DNA of 64,000 nt from Mycobacterium rhizamassiliense. Lineage in GTDB: Bacteria; Actinomycetota; Actinomycetes; Mycobacteriales; Mycobacteriaceae. This document shows positions 36,388 through 44,956 of this stretch, piece by piece; the first letter of the stretch is position 1; every line of letters begins with the position of its first letter. Where the stretch lies: contig NZ_LT721901.1 in the NCBI RefSeq assembly GCF_900157375.1, positions 1,905,498-1,969,497 on the forward strand, in the 5' to 3' direction. The notes beneath the pieces are model-generated. The model searched no databases. It was not told where the DNA came from and worked only from the letters and a program-made list of their open reading frames with translations. The translations under genes and the position numbers were made by a program.

Positions 36388-37440
36388 CTAGCGTGTGTGG
36401 CCCAGATCCGAATCTCGGGCGGCTATCGCTCGGTATTGCTTGGCGGCGTAGAGATCGGCGTCCGCGGCCGCCAGCAGTGCGGCGATCTCGGCGCCGTCGC
36501 CGCTCTGCGACGCGATACCGATGCTCGTGCCGGGCGTACGCAAGCGGACGTCGGTGACGAACCGCTCGGCTGCCCTCGGGGCCGGTCCCGCGCGGTCGGC
36601 GATGCACACGGCGAACTCGTCACCGCCGAGCCTCGCCACCACGGCGTTGACGGGCGCCATGGTCCGCCAGTCCTGGGCGCGGCTGACCAGATGCTGATCG
36701 CCGGCGGGGTGTCCTTCGGTGTCGTTGATCCTCTTGAAATGGTCGATATCGAGCGCGATAACGGTGATCGTGATCGCGCCAGAGCGGGCGCGCGCCAGCA
36801 GGTTGGCCGTGGCGAGCTCCCAGCCGGCCCGGTTGAGCACCCCGGTCAGCGGGTCGGTGCATGCCGCACCGACCAATGCCCGCATCACCACTCCGAACGA
36901 CTCGGCGGCCCCGACGATCGCGATCGCGAAGATGAAGTAGTCGATGTACAACTTGTGGAACGGCGCGACCGCGAGGGCGAGAACAGACGCGACGGCGAGC
37001 ACGACGACCAGGATCACGCCGCGACGCGGTGGGTAGAACGCGCGCAGGTACATCGCCAGGAACATCGGCGCAATCAGGCAGGCGAACTCGGCGGTGATGG
37101 CGATGTGGCAGGCCATCACGATGGGGGTGGCGGCCATCGCCGCGGCGGTCGCTGGTGCGGGTCTGTCGGGGCGGGCGGCGAGCCAGGCCAGGGCCGCCAG
37201 CCCCAGGCCGATCGCGGTGATGCCGCCGATGTGATTGCTCCGCGGCAGCCCGGGGGGAACTCGCAACACCACGCTGAACACCACGCCGTAGACGAAAAGG
37301 AATGTGGTGGCGCTCAAATAGATCCGCAGCAACCGGGTCTGTTGACCGCCGTAAAAGCCGCTTCCGGCGTCAGCGTCCAGCCGCAATCGGGATCGGCGAA
37401 TGGCGCGACGACCGAACGGGCCTGCGAGGTTAAGAGCCAT
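36388..37440 (-). CDS. Membrane GGDEF-domain diguanylate cyclase
   Basis: A 350-residue protein. Residues ~25-190 contain about six hydrophobic segments (for example LGLAALAWLAA, VILVVVLAVASVLALAV), without a recognised sensor. The C-terminal GGDEF domain has DPLTGVLNRAGWE and RLGGDEFAVC, the intact active-site motif, so it should make cyclic di-GMP. The inhibitory RxxD site is not clearly present. It ends five bases from the stop of the cyclase-LuxR gene, tail to tail. No EAL domain is present. Confidence 0.9.
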   Translation of the reverse strand: MALNLAGPFGRRAIRRSRLRLDADAGSGFYGGQQTRLLRIYLSATTFLFVYGVVFSVVLRVPPGLPRSNHIGGITAIGLGLAALAWLAARPDRPAPATAAAMAATPIVMACHIAITAEFACLIAPMFLAMYLRAFYPPRRGVILVVVLAVASVLALAVAPFHKLYIDYFIFAIAIVGAAESFGVVMRALVGAACTDPLTGVLNRAGWELATANLLARARSGAITITVIALDIDHFKRINDTEGHPAGDQHLVSRAQDWRTMAPVNAVVARLGGDEFAVCIADRAGPAPRAAERFVTDVRLRTPGTSIGIASQSGDGAEIAALLAAADADLYAAKQYRAIAARDSDLGHTR

Positions 37441-37570
37441 CCGTCAACTTCCCGGTACCACTGCCCCCGCTCGGCCAATTCTGGCATTGCGATATCGAAG
37501 GCGCGCGCCCGGGATTGTCGAGCCGTATTCTTGCGCCCGGCATTCCGCGTAGTCAGGCCGAGGAGAAACG

Positions 37571-38402
37571 ATGGACATTGTCGATGCGCAGGTGCACGCG
37601 AACATGCTGGGCACCGATGTCACGCTGGCGATAATGGACGCCCTGGGCATTCAGTCGGCGGTGTTCGACGAATTCGAGGCCCCGGGCGAAGGCGGCGAGC
37701 TGCATCCCGGTTATCGCCTGCCCAATGGCTCCTTTCGCAATGTGGGGCCGAACGCGGAGGCGGCCGCGTTGCGCCATCCCGACCGGTTCGCATTCCTGAT
37801 GCGCGTGGACCCGACCGACCCGGGCATCGAGTCGTGGATCGAGACACTGACCGCCGCGTCCGGGTTCAAGGCGTTACGCACGACGGTTTTCACGCCGGCC
37901 GAGGGGGAGGTGTTCGAGGGCGGCGGGCATGACCGGCTGCTGCGGGCGGTCCAGTCGCACAACCTGCCATTTTTCGTCACATGCCCCGGGCCGGGTTCCG
38001 CATTTGACCCCGTACGTCGAGCGCTTTCCCGGCGTCCAATTCGTCATCGACCATTGCGGTGTCGCGTTCGACGCGCCCCCCGGACAGGCAACGATTGACG
38101 ACGCGTTAGCGCTGGCTCGTTATCCCAACGTCGCCTACAAGTGGGCGCACGCTGCGACGTTTCTTTCCACCGACTCTTATCCGTTCCCCGATCTCGAGCC
38201 GAAGTTACGCCGCGCGATCGACGCCTTCGGGGCCAACCGCGTGATGTGGGCCAGCGATTACACGATGACGCGCCATCGCGCCAATTGGGGCGAGAGCCTG
38301 TTCAGCATTCGTGATTCCCCGTCGCTGTCCGACGACGAGAAGGCGTCGATCCTGGGACGCACGGCGCGCCAAATCCTGAACTTTCCGAAGCCGGACGCCT
38401 AG
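37571..38402 (+). pseudogene. Amidohydrolase (TIM-barrel) gene with a single frameshift
   Basis: The N-terminal part is read in one frame from ATG 37571 (DIVDAQVHANMLGTD; HSNP-like segments) and the remainder in the next frame up to the stop at 38402 (FVIDHCGVAFDAPPGQ, VMWASDYTMTR). The two halves fit end to end, around 37995-38000. Removing one C in GGTTCCGCATT restores GSHLTPYVERFPG and makes a continuous protein of about 276 residues. The family is amidohydrolase-2, related to decarboxylases and dicarboxylate hydrolases, with the usual metal ligands His and Asp present across the halves. It may be a true recent mutation or a sequence error. Confidence 0.82.
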
Positions 38403-39274
38403 TACGAGCGCGCCGCGGCAGGCACAAATGCGTTTTGCTGCAACGGCATTCGACTCTTGTTGTACGTTCGGAGCTCCGGGCTGGCGAAGAGCCCGAACAG
38501 CGTCCCGGTCAGCCCCCCGATCAACCCCATCACCGAGGGGCCGGACAGCACGAAGTACACGAACGCGACGGCGACGATGAACAGCCCGACGTGCAGTGGA
38601 GTCCAGCGCGCGAGTGAAGGCAGTCGGAAAGACAAGCCCATGCCGAGCAGCAGTGCCAGCACGTGACCGATAGCGGTGAAGTCCGCGCTCAGCGCCACCG
38701 CCACCGCGACGCCCAGCCACCAACCCACCCAGATCGTCCGCCAGCGCGACGGTATCGATGCGGTCAGAGCGCCCAGCACACACACCGCGCCGTAGCTGAC
38801 GCCCACGTCGGTGGCGCGCGTAACGGAGACGGGAAGCCAGCCGGCCTCCACCGCAAAGGTCAGCCAAATCGCGACGAGCAGCGTGGCACCCACGTGACCC
38901 ACCGCGAAAGTGAGAAGCAGACCACGGCCGCGCCAAATAAGCTCGCCGAGCGCGAGCAGGCAGACCAGGCAGGGGAGCCAGGCGACGATATTGTCGCCGT
39001 CGCTCACGAAGGCGCTGCCGATCAGCGTGCTCAGGTGACCGTGCGCCAGGTTGTGCAGGTTGGTGCTCATCTGGCTCACGACTACATCGCGCGTGCCCGC
39101 ACCAAGTTGAGCCAGCGTGACGGCGACGGTGACCAACGCCACAGCGTAAAACGCCGTCATGCGAAGTGAGGCTGCGTGCGACAGCACGCGGGCACCCACT
39201 CCCGCCCAACGGTTTTCAACGCTGACCACGGCTAACTCACCTTCACGTCCGCTTATAGCTGGGGCAACGGCCAT
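38399..39274 (-). CDS. Rhomboid-like multi-pass membrane protein
   Basis: About 291 residues if started at ATG 39274; ATG 39379 or a TTG at 39448 would lengthen it and none has a strong ribosome-binding site. There are about six membrane segments (MTAFYAVALVTVAVTLAQL, LLLTFAVGHVGATLLVA, LGVAVAVALSADFTAIGHVL). GVSYGAVCVLG resembles the rhomboid Ser loop (GxSx) and AIGHVLALLLG the His helix, so an intramembrane serine protease-like fold is suggested. Whether the dyad is complete is not certain. It is convergent with the frameshifted gene, overlapping by four bases. Confidence 0.6.
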   Translation of the reverse strand: MAVAPAISGREGELAVVSVENRWAGVGARVLSHAASLRMTAFYAVALVTVAVTLAQLGAGTRDVVVSQMSTNLHNLAHGHLSTLIGSAFVSDGDNIVAWLPCLVCLLALGELIWRGRGLLLTFAVGHVGATLLVAIWLTFAVEAGWLPVSVTRATDVGVSYGAVCVLGALTASIPSRWRTIWVGWWLGVAVAVALSADFTAIGHVLALLLGMGLSFRLPSLARWTPLHVGLFIVAVAFVYFVLSGPSVMGLIGGLTGTLFGLFASPELRTYNKSRMPLQQNAFVPAAARSY

Positions 39275-39631
39275 ATTCGGGATGCTTATTCCCCATCTGG
39301 CTTGCCGGTAACCACCCTTGGGGACGAGAGCCGAATACGACCCGCGCCAAAGCGATGGCAGCAGTCCGAACGGCGTCATGCCTCCACGATGAGGGGCAAA
39401 TCGGGATTCGGCCACGCTCTTAACGAAGCCTTCACACGCGGGTGACAAATCTTCACAGATTTAACAATGGCCCCGGGCGGGGTATGGCCTCGAGCGCAGA
39501 CGCGGGCTGCGCTGACCGATACCGCGCTCAGCGCTTGGATCGGGACCTTGACGAGTTCGTTGCGATGCTGCTAAACATGGCCTGCGCCACAAATTTGGGC
39601 GATCGCCCAAAACGCTGGGTGGGAGGTTCCG
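39275..39631. other. 357-base intergenic region before the SDR/P450 pair
   Basis: Apart from a possible upstream extension of the rhomboid-like gene, no gene is supported here. It contains AT-rich stretches near 39448-39465 (ACAAATCTTCACAGATTTAA, with an inverted AAATCT/AGATTT pair) and the perfect palindrome at 39594-39611. It is the likely promoter region for both flanking genes. Confidence 0.6.
39594..39611. promoter_or_regulatory. TetR operator 1, perfect 18-bp palindrome
   Basis: TTTGGGCGATCGCCCAAA is a perfect inverted repeat ending 20 bases before the SDR start at 39632. Near-identical sites lie at 44893-44910 and 46013-46030, each just upstream of a catabolic gene. The TetR encoded at 41714-42325 is the obvious candidate binder. 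Confidence 0.85.
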
Positions 39632-40465
39632 ATGGGCCGAATGGACGGCAAAGTCGCGTTCGTGACCGGCGCGGCGCGTGGGCAGGGCAGAAGCCACGCC
39701 GTCCGGCTGGCGCAAGAGGGTGCCGACATCATCGCCGTCGACATCTGCCGTGGATTTGAAGGATCGCCGGCCCCGGCTGCCACGCCGGAAGACCTCGACA
39801 TCACCGCGGGCATGGTCAAGGACGCCGGAACTCGCGTCGTCACCGACATCGTCGACGTCCGTGAGTACGACGCGTTGAAGGCAGCGGTCGACAGCGGCGT
39901 CGAACAGCTTGGGCGGCTGGATGTCATCGTTGCCAACGCCGGCATCGGCACGATGACCGGCAAGCTGCATAAGACTGACGAGGCGGCGTGGCAGCAGATG
40001 ATCGACGTCAACCTCAGTGGGGTCTGGAAGACGGTCAAAGCCGGTGTGCCGCACATGCTGGACGGGGACCGCGGCGGTTCGATCATCTTGACCTCGTCGG
40101 TCGCGGGCAAGAAGGCTTACTTGCACACCGGTCACTACACGGCGGCAAAGCACGGGGTGATCGGGCTGATGCGGACGTTCGCAGTTGAATTGGGGCAGAA
40201 GATGATCCGGGTCAACGCCGTGCTGCCGACCCACGTGAACACGCCGCTGCTGATCAACGAGGGCACGTTTCATGCCTTCCGGCCCGATCTGGAGAATCCG
40301 GGGCCGGACGACCTCGCGCCGATCTGCCAAACCTTCCACATGCTGCCGATACCGTGGGTCACCGCCCAGGACATCAGCAACGCGGTGCTGTTCTTGGCCT
40401 CCGACGAAGCGCGCTACATCACCGGCGTCGCGCTGCCGGTCGACGCCGGTAGCTGCCTGAAGTAA
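39632..40465 (+). CDS. Mycofactocin-type SDR
   Basis: A 277-residue SDR. VAFVTGAARGQGRSHAVRLA and GADIIAVDICRGF mark the mycofactocin-associated subfamily, and the Ser/Tyr/Lys set is in LTSSVAGKKAYLHTGHYTAAKHG. It should oxidise an alcohol using a non-exchangeable NAD. ATG 39632 follows GGGAGG. The P450 gene begins 11 bases after its stop, and the TetR palindrome precedes it. This suggests a P450 hydroxylation followed by alcohol oxidation, the first two steps of an alicyclic ketone pathway (inference). Confidence 0.9.
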   Translation: MGRMDGKVAFVTGAARGQGRSHAVRLAQEGADIIAVDICRGFEGSPAPAATPEDLDITAGMVKDAGTRVVTDIVDVREYDALKAAVDSGVEQLGRLDVIVANAGIGTMTGKLHKTDEAAWQQMIDVNLSGVWKTVKAGVPHMLDGDRGGSIILTSSVAGKKAYLHTGHYTAAKHGVIGLMRTFAVELGQKMIRVNAVLPTHVNTPLLINEGTFHAFRPDLENPGPDDLAPICQTFHMLPIPWVTAQDISNAVLFLASDEARYITGVALPVDAGSCLK

Positions 40466-40476
40466 GGAAAGCATCG

Positions 40477-41679
40477 ATGACGATCACCAACGACACCGAC
40501 GTCTATTACGACCCCTACGACGTCGGCATCAATACCAACCCATATCCGACCTACGCGCGGCTGCGCGAAGAGGCGCCGCTGTATTACAACGAGCAGTACG
40601 ACTTCTGGGCGGTGTCAAGGCATTCCGACGTCGAGGGTGGGCTGGCCAACTGGCAGACATTCTCGAACCGGCGCAGCGACATCCTCGAGCTGGTCCAGTC
40701 GAAATTCGACATGCCCCGCGGCGTCATGATGTTCCAGGATCCGCCGGAGCACACGATGCTGCGCGGGCTGATGTCGCGGGTGTTCACGCCGCGCCGGATG
40801 GCCGAAATCGAGGACCAGATCCGGCGGTACTGCATCCGCTGCCTGGATCCGCACGTCGGGTCGTCGGGATTCGACATCATCGCCGAGCTCGCGTCGATGA
40901 TGCCGATGCGGGTGATCGGCATGCTGTTGGGAATCCCGGAGTCCGAACAGGTTTCGGTGCGCGACGCCAATGACGCCAACCTGCGCACCAAACCGGGCGC
41001 GCCGCTCAAGGTCGCCAACGCCGACTCCATCGCCGACGGCCGGATCTACGCCGACTATGTCGAATGGCGTTCCAAGAATCCGTCGGATGACCTGATGACC
41101 ACACTGCTCAACGTGGAGTTCGACGACGAGGAGGGTGTGCACCGCAAGCTGACCCGCAAGGAGGTCCTGCACTACACGCAGGTGGTCGCCGGCGCGGGCA
41201 ACGAGACGACCGGCCGGCTGATCGGCTGGCTGGCCAAGGTGCTCGCCGAGAACCCCGATCAGCGCTGGGAGATCTACCGGGACCGGTCGCTGCTGAACCG
41301 CACCGTCGACGAGACGCTGCGGTTCGAACCCACCGGGCCGCACGTCGCGCGTTGGATGGCAAGGGATTTCGAGCTGTACGGCACGACGATCCCGGCCGGC
41401 AGCGCCATGCTGCTGCTATTCGGCGCCGCCAACCGCGACGAACGCCGTTACACGGACCCGGACACGTTCAACATCCACCGCGACAACATCTCGCACATCA
41501 CCTTCGGCAAGGGCGTGCACTACTGCCTCGGCGCCAACCTGGCCCGGCTGGAGGGCCGCGTCGCGCTGGACGAGATCCTCAACCGCTGGCCCGAATGGGA
41601 CATCGATTACGACACGGCGCAGTTGGCGTCGACGTCGACGGTTCGCGGCTGGGAGAAGCTCCGGGTCGTGCTGCGTTAA
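40477..41679 (+). CDS. Cytochrome P450
   Basis: A 400-residue class I P450. I-helix VAGAGNETTGRLIG, ExxR in DETLRFEPTG, and the complete heme loop FGKGVHYCLGANLARLEG. AAGGAAAGCATC precedes ATG 40477. The N-terminal start DVYYDPYDVGINTNPYPTYARL is of the type seen in terpene- and fatty acid-hydroxylating bacterial P450s. It is cotranscribed with the mycofactocin SDR. No ferredoxin gene is adjacent. The TetR gene is convergent 34 bases on. Substrate unknown, but the linked hydrolase suggests a cyclic substrate. Confidence 0.92.
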   Translation: MTITNDTDVYYDPYDVGINTNPYPTYARLREEAPLYYNEQYDFWAVSRHSDVEGGLANWQTFSNRRSDILELVQSKFDMPRGVMMFQDPPEHTMLRGLMSRVFTPRRMAEIEDQIRRYCIRCLDPHVGSSGFDIIAELASMMPMRVIGMLLGIPESEQVSVRDANDANLRTKPGAPLKVANADSIADGRIYADYVEWRSKNPSDDLMTTLLNVEFDDEEGVHRKLTRKEVLHYTQVVAGAGNETTGRLIGWLAKVLAENPDQRWEIYRDRSLLNRTVDETLRFEPTGPHVARWMARDFELYGTTIPAGSAMLLLFGAANRDERRYTDPDTFNIHRDNISHITFGKGVHYCLGANLARLEGRVALDEILNRWPEWDIDYDTAQLASTSTVRGWEKLRVVLR

Positions 41680-41713
41680 GTGTGGCGCTATTGGTAGAGC
41701 CGTCCCTAAATCT

Positions 41714-42325
41714 TTAGCCCTTGCGGCCGCGTCGGGCCTTGGGGTCCGGCATCTCGTACCGGTCCAGGAGTCGGTTCACCAGCGCGATGGCCTCCTGGTG
41801 GCCGCCGGAAGAACCCAGCCCCTGCTCCAGGATCAGCGTGCGGCCGATCGAGGCGATGACCACCGCGATGGCCGCCGGCGGAAATTCGTCGGTATCGATG
41901 TCGTGTTCGCGGATGATGAAGTTCAGCGCGGTGATCTGTTGCTCGCGCCACCGGTCCGACCATGCGGCGATCTCGGCCTGAATCTCCTTGCGGTGGTTGG
42001 CAAGTCCGCAGAACTCCAGCAGCAGCCGGGTGTCCTTGGGCTCGATGAGGGTGTCCCAGAAGGCGTGCAACGGCCGGTCCGACGACAACGCCTTCTGCTG
42101 GCGCTCCAGGTACACGGCCGCCCCGCCGCGGAAGACGGCCAGATACAGGTCGTCCATTGTGGGGAAGTAGTAATGCACCAAGGCCGGTTTCACGCCGGCC
42201 TTGGCTGCCACCCGGCGCGAGGTGGCTGCCGCGTAGCCCTCCTCGAGCATGATCTGGCTCGTCGCGGCCACCAGCATGTCGCGCGTTGTCGAGTCGCGCG
42301 CCTTAGGTCGATGCGATGCCGTCAC
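41714..42325 (-). CDS. TetR-family regulator (probable binder of TTTGGGCGATCGCCCAAA)
   Basis: A 203-residue TetR. The helix-turn-helix is SQIMLEEGYAAATSRRVAAKAGVKPALVHYYFPTMD. The C-terminal helices contain LLLEFCGLANHRKEIQAEIAAW. It is highly similar to the product of 49906-50520, also within its ligand region. It is first transcribed away from the catabolic Rieske gene and sits at the centre of three palindromic operators, so control of the whole island is likely. Its own upstream region (42326-42337) is only 12 bases, so it may be read with the small gene 42338 or from a promoter within it. Confidence 0.88.
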   Translation of the reverse strand: MTASHRPKARDSTTRDMLVAATSQIMLEEGYAAATSRRVAAKAGVKPALVHYYFPTMDDLYLAVFRGGAAVYLERQQKALSSDRPLHAFWDTLIEPKDTRLLLEFCGLANHRKEIQAEIAAWSDRWREQQITALNFIIREHDIDTDEFPPAAIAVVIASIGRTLILEQGLGSSGGHQEAIALVNRLLDRYEMPDPKARRGRKG

Positions 42326-42337
42326 AGTGTGGTCCTA

Positions 42338-42664
42338 TCACACGGCGGGTTCGGCGACCATCTCGAAGAAGGCGGCACCGGAATCCGGGATGCGATTCTG
42401 CTTGAACACGTTGACGGCGTACGAGACCAGAATCATCGAATACAGCAGGTGCAGCAGCCGTTCGGCGTCCTGCGGCAATTCGTTGATATCGAGCCCGTTG
42501 AGATAGGCGATCGCCTCCTCGGCCCGCGGCGCGATGGCGTCGTAGAAGGCGACCAGCTCGTCATAGGGCTTCGACAGCCGCGCCTCGTACCGCTGCGCCC
42601 GGGTCGGCAACGCCCAATCGGCGACGAACGGTTCGAGATCGGCGAAAGCTTCAGGCAGGGTCAT
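42338..42664 (-). CDS. Small Rieske-associated protein, copy 3 (unknown family)
   Basis: A 108-residue protein starting MTLPEAFADLEPFVADWALPT. It shares AFYDAIAPRAEEAIAYL, ELPQDAERLLHLLYSMILVSYAV and PDSGA with the other two copies, though Tyr-Cys-Asp-Lys-Phe is replaced by YLNGLDIN. The ATG overlaps the stop of Rieske copy 3 (ATGA). Function unknown. Conservation of position with a more distant oxygenase strengthens the case for a functional subunit. Confidence 0.75.
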   Translation of the reverse strand: MTLPEAFADLEPFVADWALPTRAQRYEARLSKPYDELVAFYDAIAPRAEEAIAYLNGLDINELPQDAERLLHLLYSMILVSYAVNVFKQNRIPDSGAAFFEMVAEPAV

Positions 42665-43965
42665 GACGGCTCCCCGGACTGGTAGGCGTCGACCGTGTCA
42701 CGGATGACCGAGTGGAACTGGCGGATGAGCAATTCCTGGTCGCTGAGGTGGAAGGTGTTCTGCGCCCGCGTCTTCAGCGCCGAGTGGGTGGCCTCGATGG
42801 TGTTCACGTCCTGCATTGCGAACTCGATCGTGCTGTCCACCACCAATTCCTGGGCCAGCCGGTCCGCGGCGTTCGCCGGCGGCACGAAGTACATGTCGAT
42901 CTCGTAGATGTGCGAATCGACCGTCTCGGGCCAATAGGTGTAGGTGATGTAGTAGCCGCGGGCCCAGAGCTGGATCGAGATGTTCGGGAACAGCCAGAAC
43001 TGGTCGTTGCCCCAGGAGGCGATGTTGCCGCGGTTGAGGAAAGGCGCGCTCTCATCCTCGAGGCCGACGTCGGGAATGTCGTCGGGCCCGAAAAGCCCGG
43101 CGCGGAACAGCTTGTAGACCCAGCGCTGATCCTGGCGGGCCGGCCCGGCGGTGCCGGGCTCGCGCGCCGGTAGCGGTGGCGGCCCGGGAACCGAGGTCAG
43201 CATGTGCGGGCGGAACAGCTCGTAGTGATAGGAGTCGACGGGCGGCACCATCTTCTCCGCCTTGGACACGTCCGGGTCGATGAAGCGGCCGTGCACATAC
43301 GGCGGGTGGTACCACTCGCACACCGAGTCGACGGCCAGCTTCCAGTTCCCGTTGATCCGAGTGGAGAAGCCGTAGTGCTGCGTCATCTTGTCGAACGGCC
43401 ACCCCTCGAGCGGCAGCAGGCCGTCGCCCAGGAAGCTGCGCAGCGGGACGGGGTCTTCGGCGAGGTTGACGAAGATGAAGCCCGCCCATACTTCGCAGTG
43501 CACCCGCGGCATCCGCAGCATGCTCTTGTCGAGGTCGAAGAACTCCTCCTCGTTGGTGATGTGGTTGACCTTGCCGTCCAGGCCGTAGCGCCAGCCGTGG
43601 TACTTGCAGGAGAACGCCCGGCAAGTACCCGAGCTTTCCCGGCCCGGATGTTCTTGCCAGACGACCTTGTTGCCGCGGTGCGCGCACACGTTGTGGAAGG
43701 CGTGCACGGTGTCGTTGGCGTCGCGGGCGATCACGATCGAGGCGAGGCGGCCGGGCAGGTCGCGGGTGAAGTACGAGCCCTTGCGCGGCAGGCGCTCAAT
43801 ACGCCCGACGCACAACCAGTTTCGCTCGAACACCGCCTTGCGTTCGGCGGCGAAGAATTCCTCGGAGATCGAATCCTCGTAGTTGACCGGGGCGGTGCCC
43901 AGTTCGGGGTAGTCGGTGGTGAACTTGCCGCGGCCGGTCGAGAGCCGCTGCTGGATGCTGGTCAC
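42661..43965 (-). CDS. Rieske non-heme iron oxygenase alpha subunit, copy 3
   Basis: GTG 43965 overlaps the stop of the crotonase gene (GTGA); the longer open frame is rejected because it crosses that gene. The 434-residue product has Rieske ligands Cys94/His96 and Cys120/His123 (CAHRG, CKYHGW) and the iron site DSVCEWYHPPYVH with an Asp in MQDVNTIEATH. It is homologous to copies 1 and 2 but diverged in the central part, with an insertion near PGPPPLPAREPG. No reductase is next to it, so it may borrow the one at 13454-14515 or another. It is in an operon with the oxocamphor-hydrolase-like gene. Confidence 0.9.
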   Translation of the reverse strand: MTSIQQRLSTGRGKFTTDYPELGTAPVNYEDSISEEFFAAERKAVFERNWLCVGRIERLPRKGSYFTRDLPGRLASIVIARDANDTVHAFHNVCAHRGNKVVWQEHPGRESSGTCRAFSCKYHGWRYGLDGKVNHITNEEEFFDLDKSMLRMPRVHCEVWAGFIFVNLAEDPVPLRSFLGDGLLPLEGWPFDKMTQHYGFSTRINGNWKLAVDSVCEWYHPPYVHGRFIDPDVSKAEKMVPPVDSYHYELFRPHMLTSVPGPPPLPAREPGTAGPARQDQRWVYKLFRAGLFGPDDIPDVGLEDESAPFLNRGNIASWGNDQFWLFPNISIQLWARGYYITYTYWPETVDSHIYEIDMYFVPPANAADRLAQELVVDSTIEFAMQDVNTIEATHSALKTRAQNTFHLSDQELLIRQFHSVIRDTVDAYQSGEPS

Positions 43966-44849
43966 GGTGTGACTCCTTCCGGGGCGGGTGCGCTGTTGGA
44001 CCAGGGCTCCTGGTCCCAGGCACGGTCCAGCGGGGCCATCTCGCCGCCGAACGGGAAGAACACGCGCTGGGCGTAGGTTTCGCGGCCCAGACCGTGGCCG
44101 AGCTCGTCGATGAAGGCCCGCTTCAGCGGGTTGGTGAACAGCTGTCGCGTGTATCGCAGTGTCAGCGGTGGTCGCCTGATCAGTTCGCGAGCATGTTCCC
44201 AGGCCCGGTCCAGCACCTTGTCCTTGGGCAGCACCTCGTTGACCACGCCCCACTCCTTGGCCTCTTGCGCACTGAGCTTTTGACCGGTGAGTAGGAAGTA
44301 ACGCGCGCGGTTGTGCCCGGCGAGCACGCTCCAGATCACGTGCTGACCATCGCCGGGCACCTGTCCGCGCGGGAAGTGGGAGGCGTCCTGGAAGTAGGCG
44401 TCCTCGGAGGCCAGCACGATGTCGCCCATGATGGGTACCTCGGAGTGCATGTTGCACGGACCGTTGACCGCGCTGATCATCGGCACGTCGACGTCGAGCA
44501 CATTGAAGATGAGATGGCGTGCGTACCAGGCTTTCTCGTCGAGCTTGTGCGTCCCGCGGTCGTTCGGCATGGCTTGATAGATGGGGTGTTCGGGCGGTTC
44601 GCCGTTGGGTAGGCGACCCCAGTTGGCGTTGTAGTTCTCGCCCGTGCCGGTATGAATGAGCACCTTGATCTCGCGGTCCCCGGCGATATCGGCGAACGCA
44701 TCCGACATTTCGTCGTGTGCCTTCCAGCTCCACACCAGGCTGTCACCGTCGGTGTGGCACTGCATGAACAGGATTCCATCGTCGGTGAGTTCGAACCGGT
44801 AGTTGGCATAGCTGTTCTGGTACTCGCTATATCTGGTCCGCTTTGCCAT
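43962..44849 (-). CDS. Crotonase-fold hydrolase resembling 6-oxocamphor hydrolase
   Basis: A 295-residue crotonase-superfamily protein. SLVWSWKAHDEMSDAF, AVNGPCNMHSEVPIMGDIV and HFPRGQVPGDGQHVIW, then RARYFLLTGQKLSA closely follow 6-oxocamphor hydrolase of Rhodococcus. Its catalytic and binding residues (His45, His122, His145, Asp154) correspond to His45, His135, His158 and Asp167 here, after a 13-residue insertion. The Rhodococcus enzyme splits a cyclic beta-diketone by retro-Claisen cleavage without CoA. A CoA-hydratase role is therefore less likely. It leads the operon with Rieske copy 3 and its partner, and a TetR operator lies 44 bases upstream. Confidence 0.8.
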   Translation of the reverse strand: MAKRTRYSEYQNSYANYRFELTDDGILFMQCHTDGDSLVWSWKAHDEMSDAFADIAGDREIKVLIHTGTGENYNANWGRLPNGEPPEHPIYQAMPNDRGTHKLDEKAWYARHLIFNVLDVDVPMISAVNGPCNMHSEVPIMGDIVLASEDAYFQDASHFPRGQVPGDGQHVIWSVLAGHNRARYFLLTGQKLSAQEAKEWGVVNEVLPKDKVLDRAWEHARELIRRPPLTLRYTRQLFTNPLKRAFIDELGHGLGRETYAQRVFFPFGGEMAPLDRAWDQEPWSNSAPAPEGVTP

Positions 44850-44892
44850 ATAGCTGCCTCATTCTCGCGGTGCTGGGCCGTTATCTGCGAAA

Positions 44893-44910
44893 TTTGAGCG
44901 ATCGCCCAAA
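44893..44910. promoter_or_regulatory. TetR operator 2, TTTGAGCGATCGCCCAAA
   Basis: It differs from the perfect site at 39594-39611 by one base (G to A in the fifth position), giving an almost complete palindrome. It lies between the crotonase gene and the LLM gene, 44 bases before the crotonase ATG on the minus strand, where it can control that operon. Confidence 0.85.
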
Positions 44911-44956
44911 CTGCTGCAGGTGCCATGCTCGCACCTCAGGCCGCGGCGGTCAAGGC

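Noticed and set aside
36106-37932. A 608-residue plus-strand frame
   Set aside because: It runs across the GGDEF gene and the frameshifted gene in the wrong frame, with low-complexity composition and no family pattern.
42661-44733. A 690-residue minus-strand frame extending Rieske copy 3
   Set aside because: The first ~255 residues are a shadow of the crotonase-fold gene; GTG 43965 overlaps that gene's stop.
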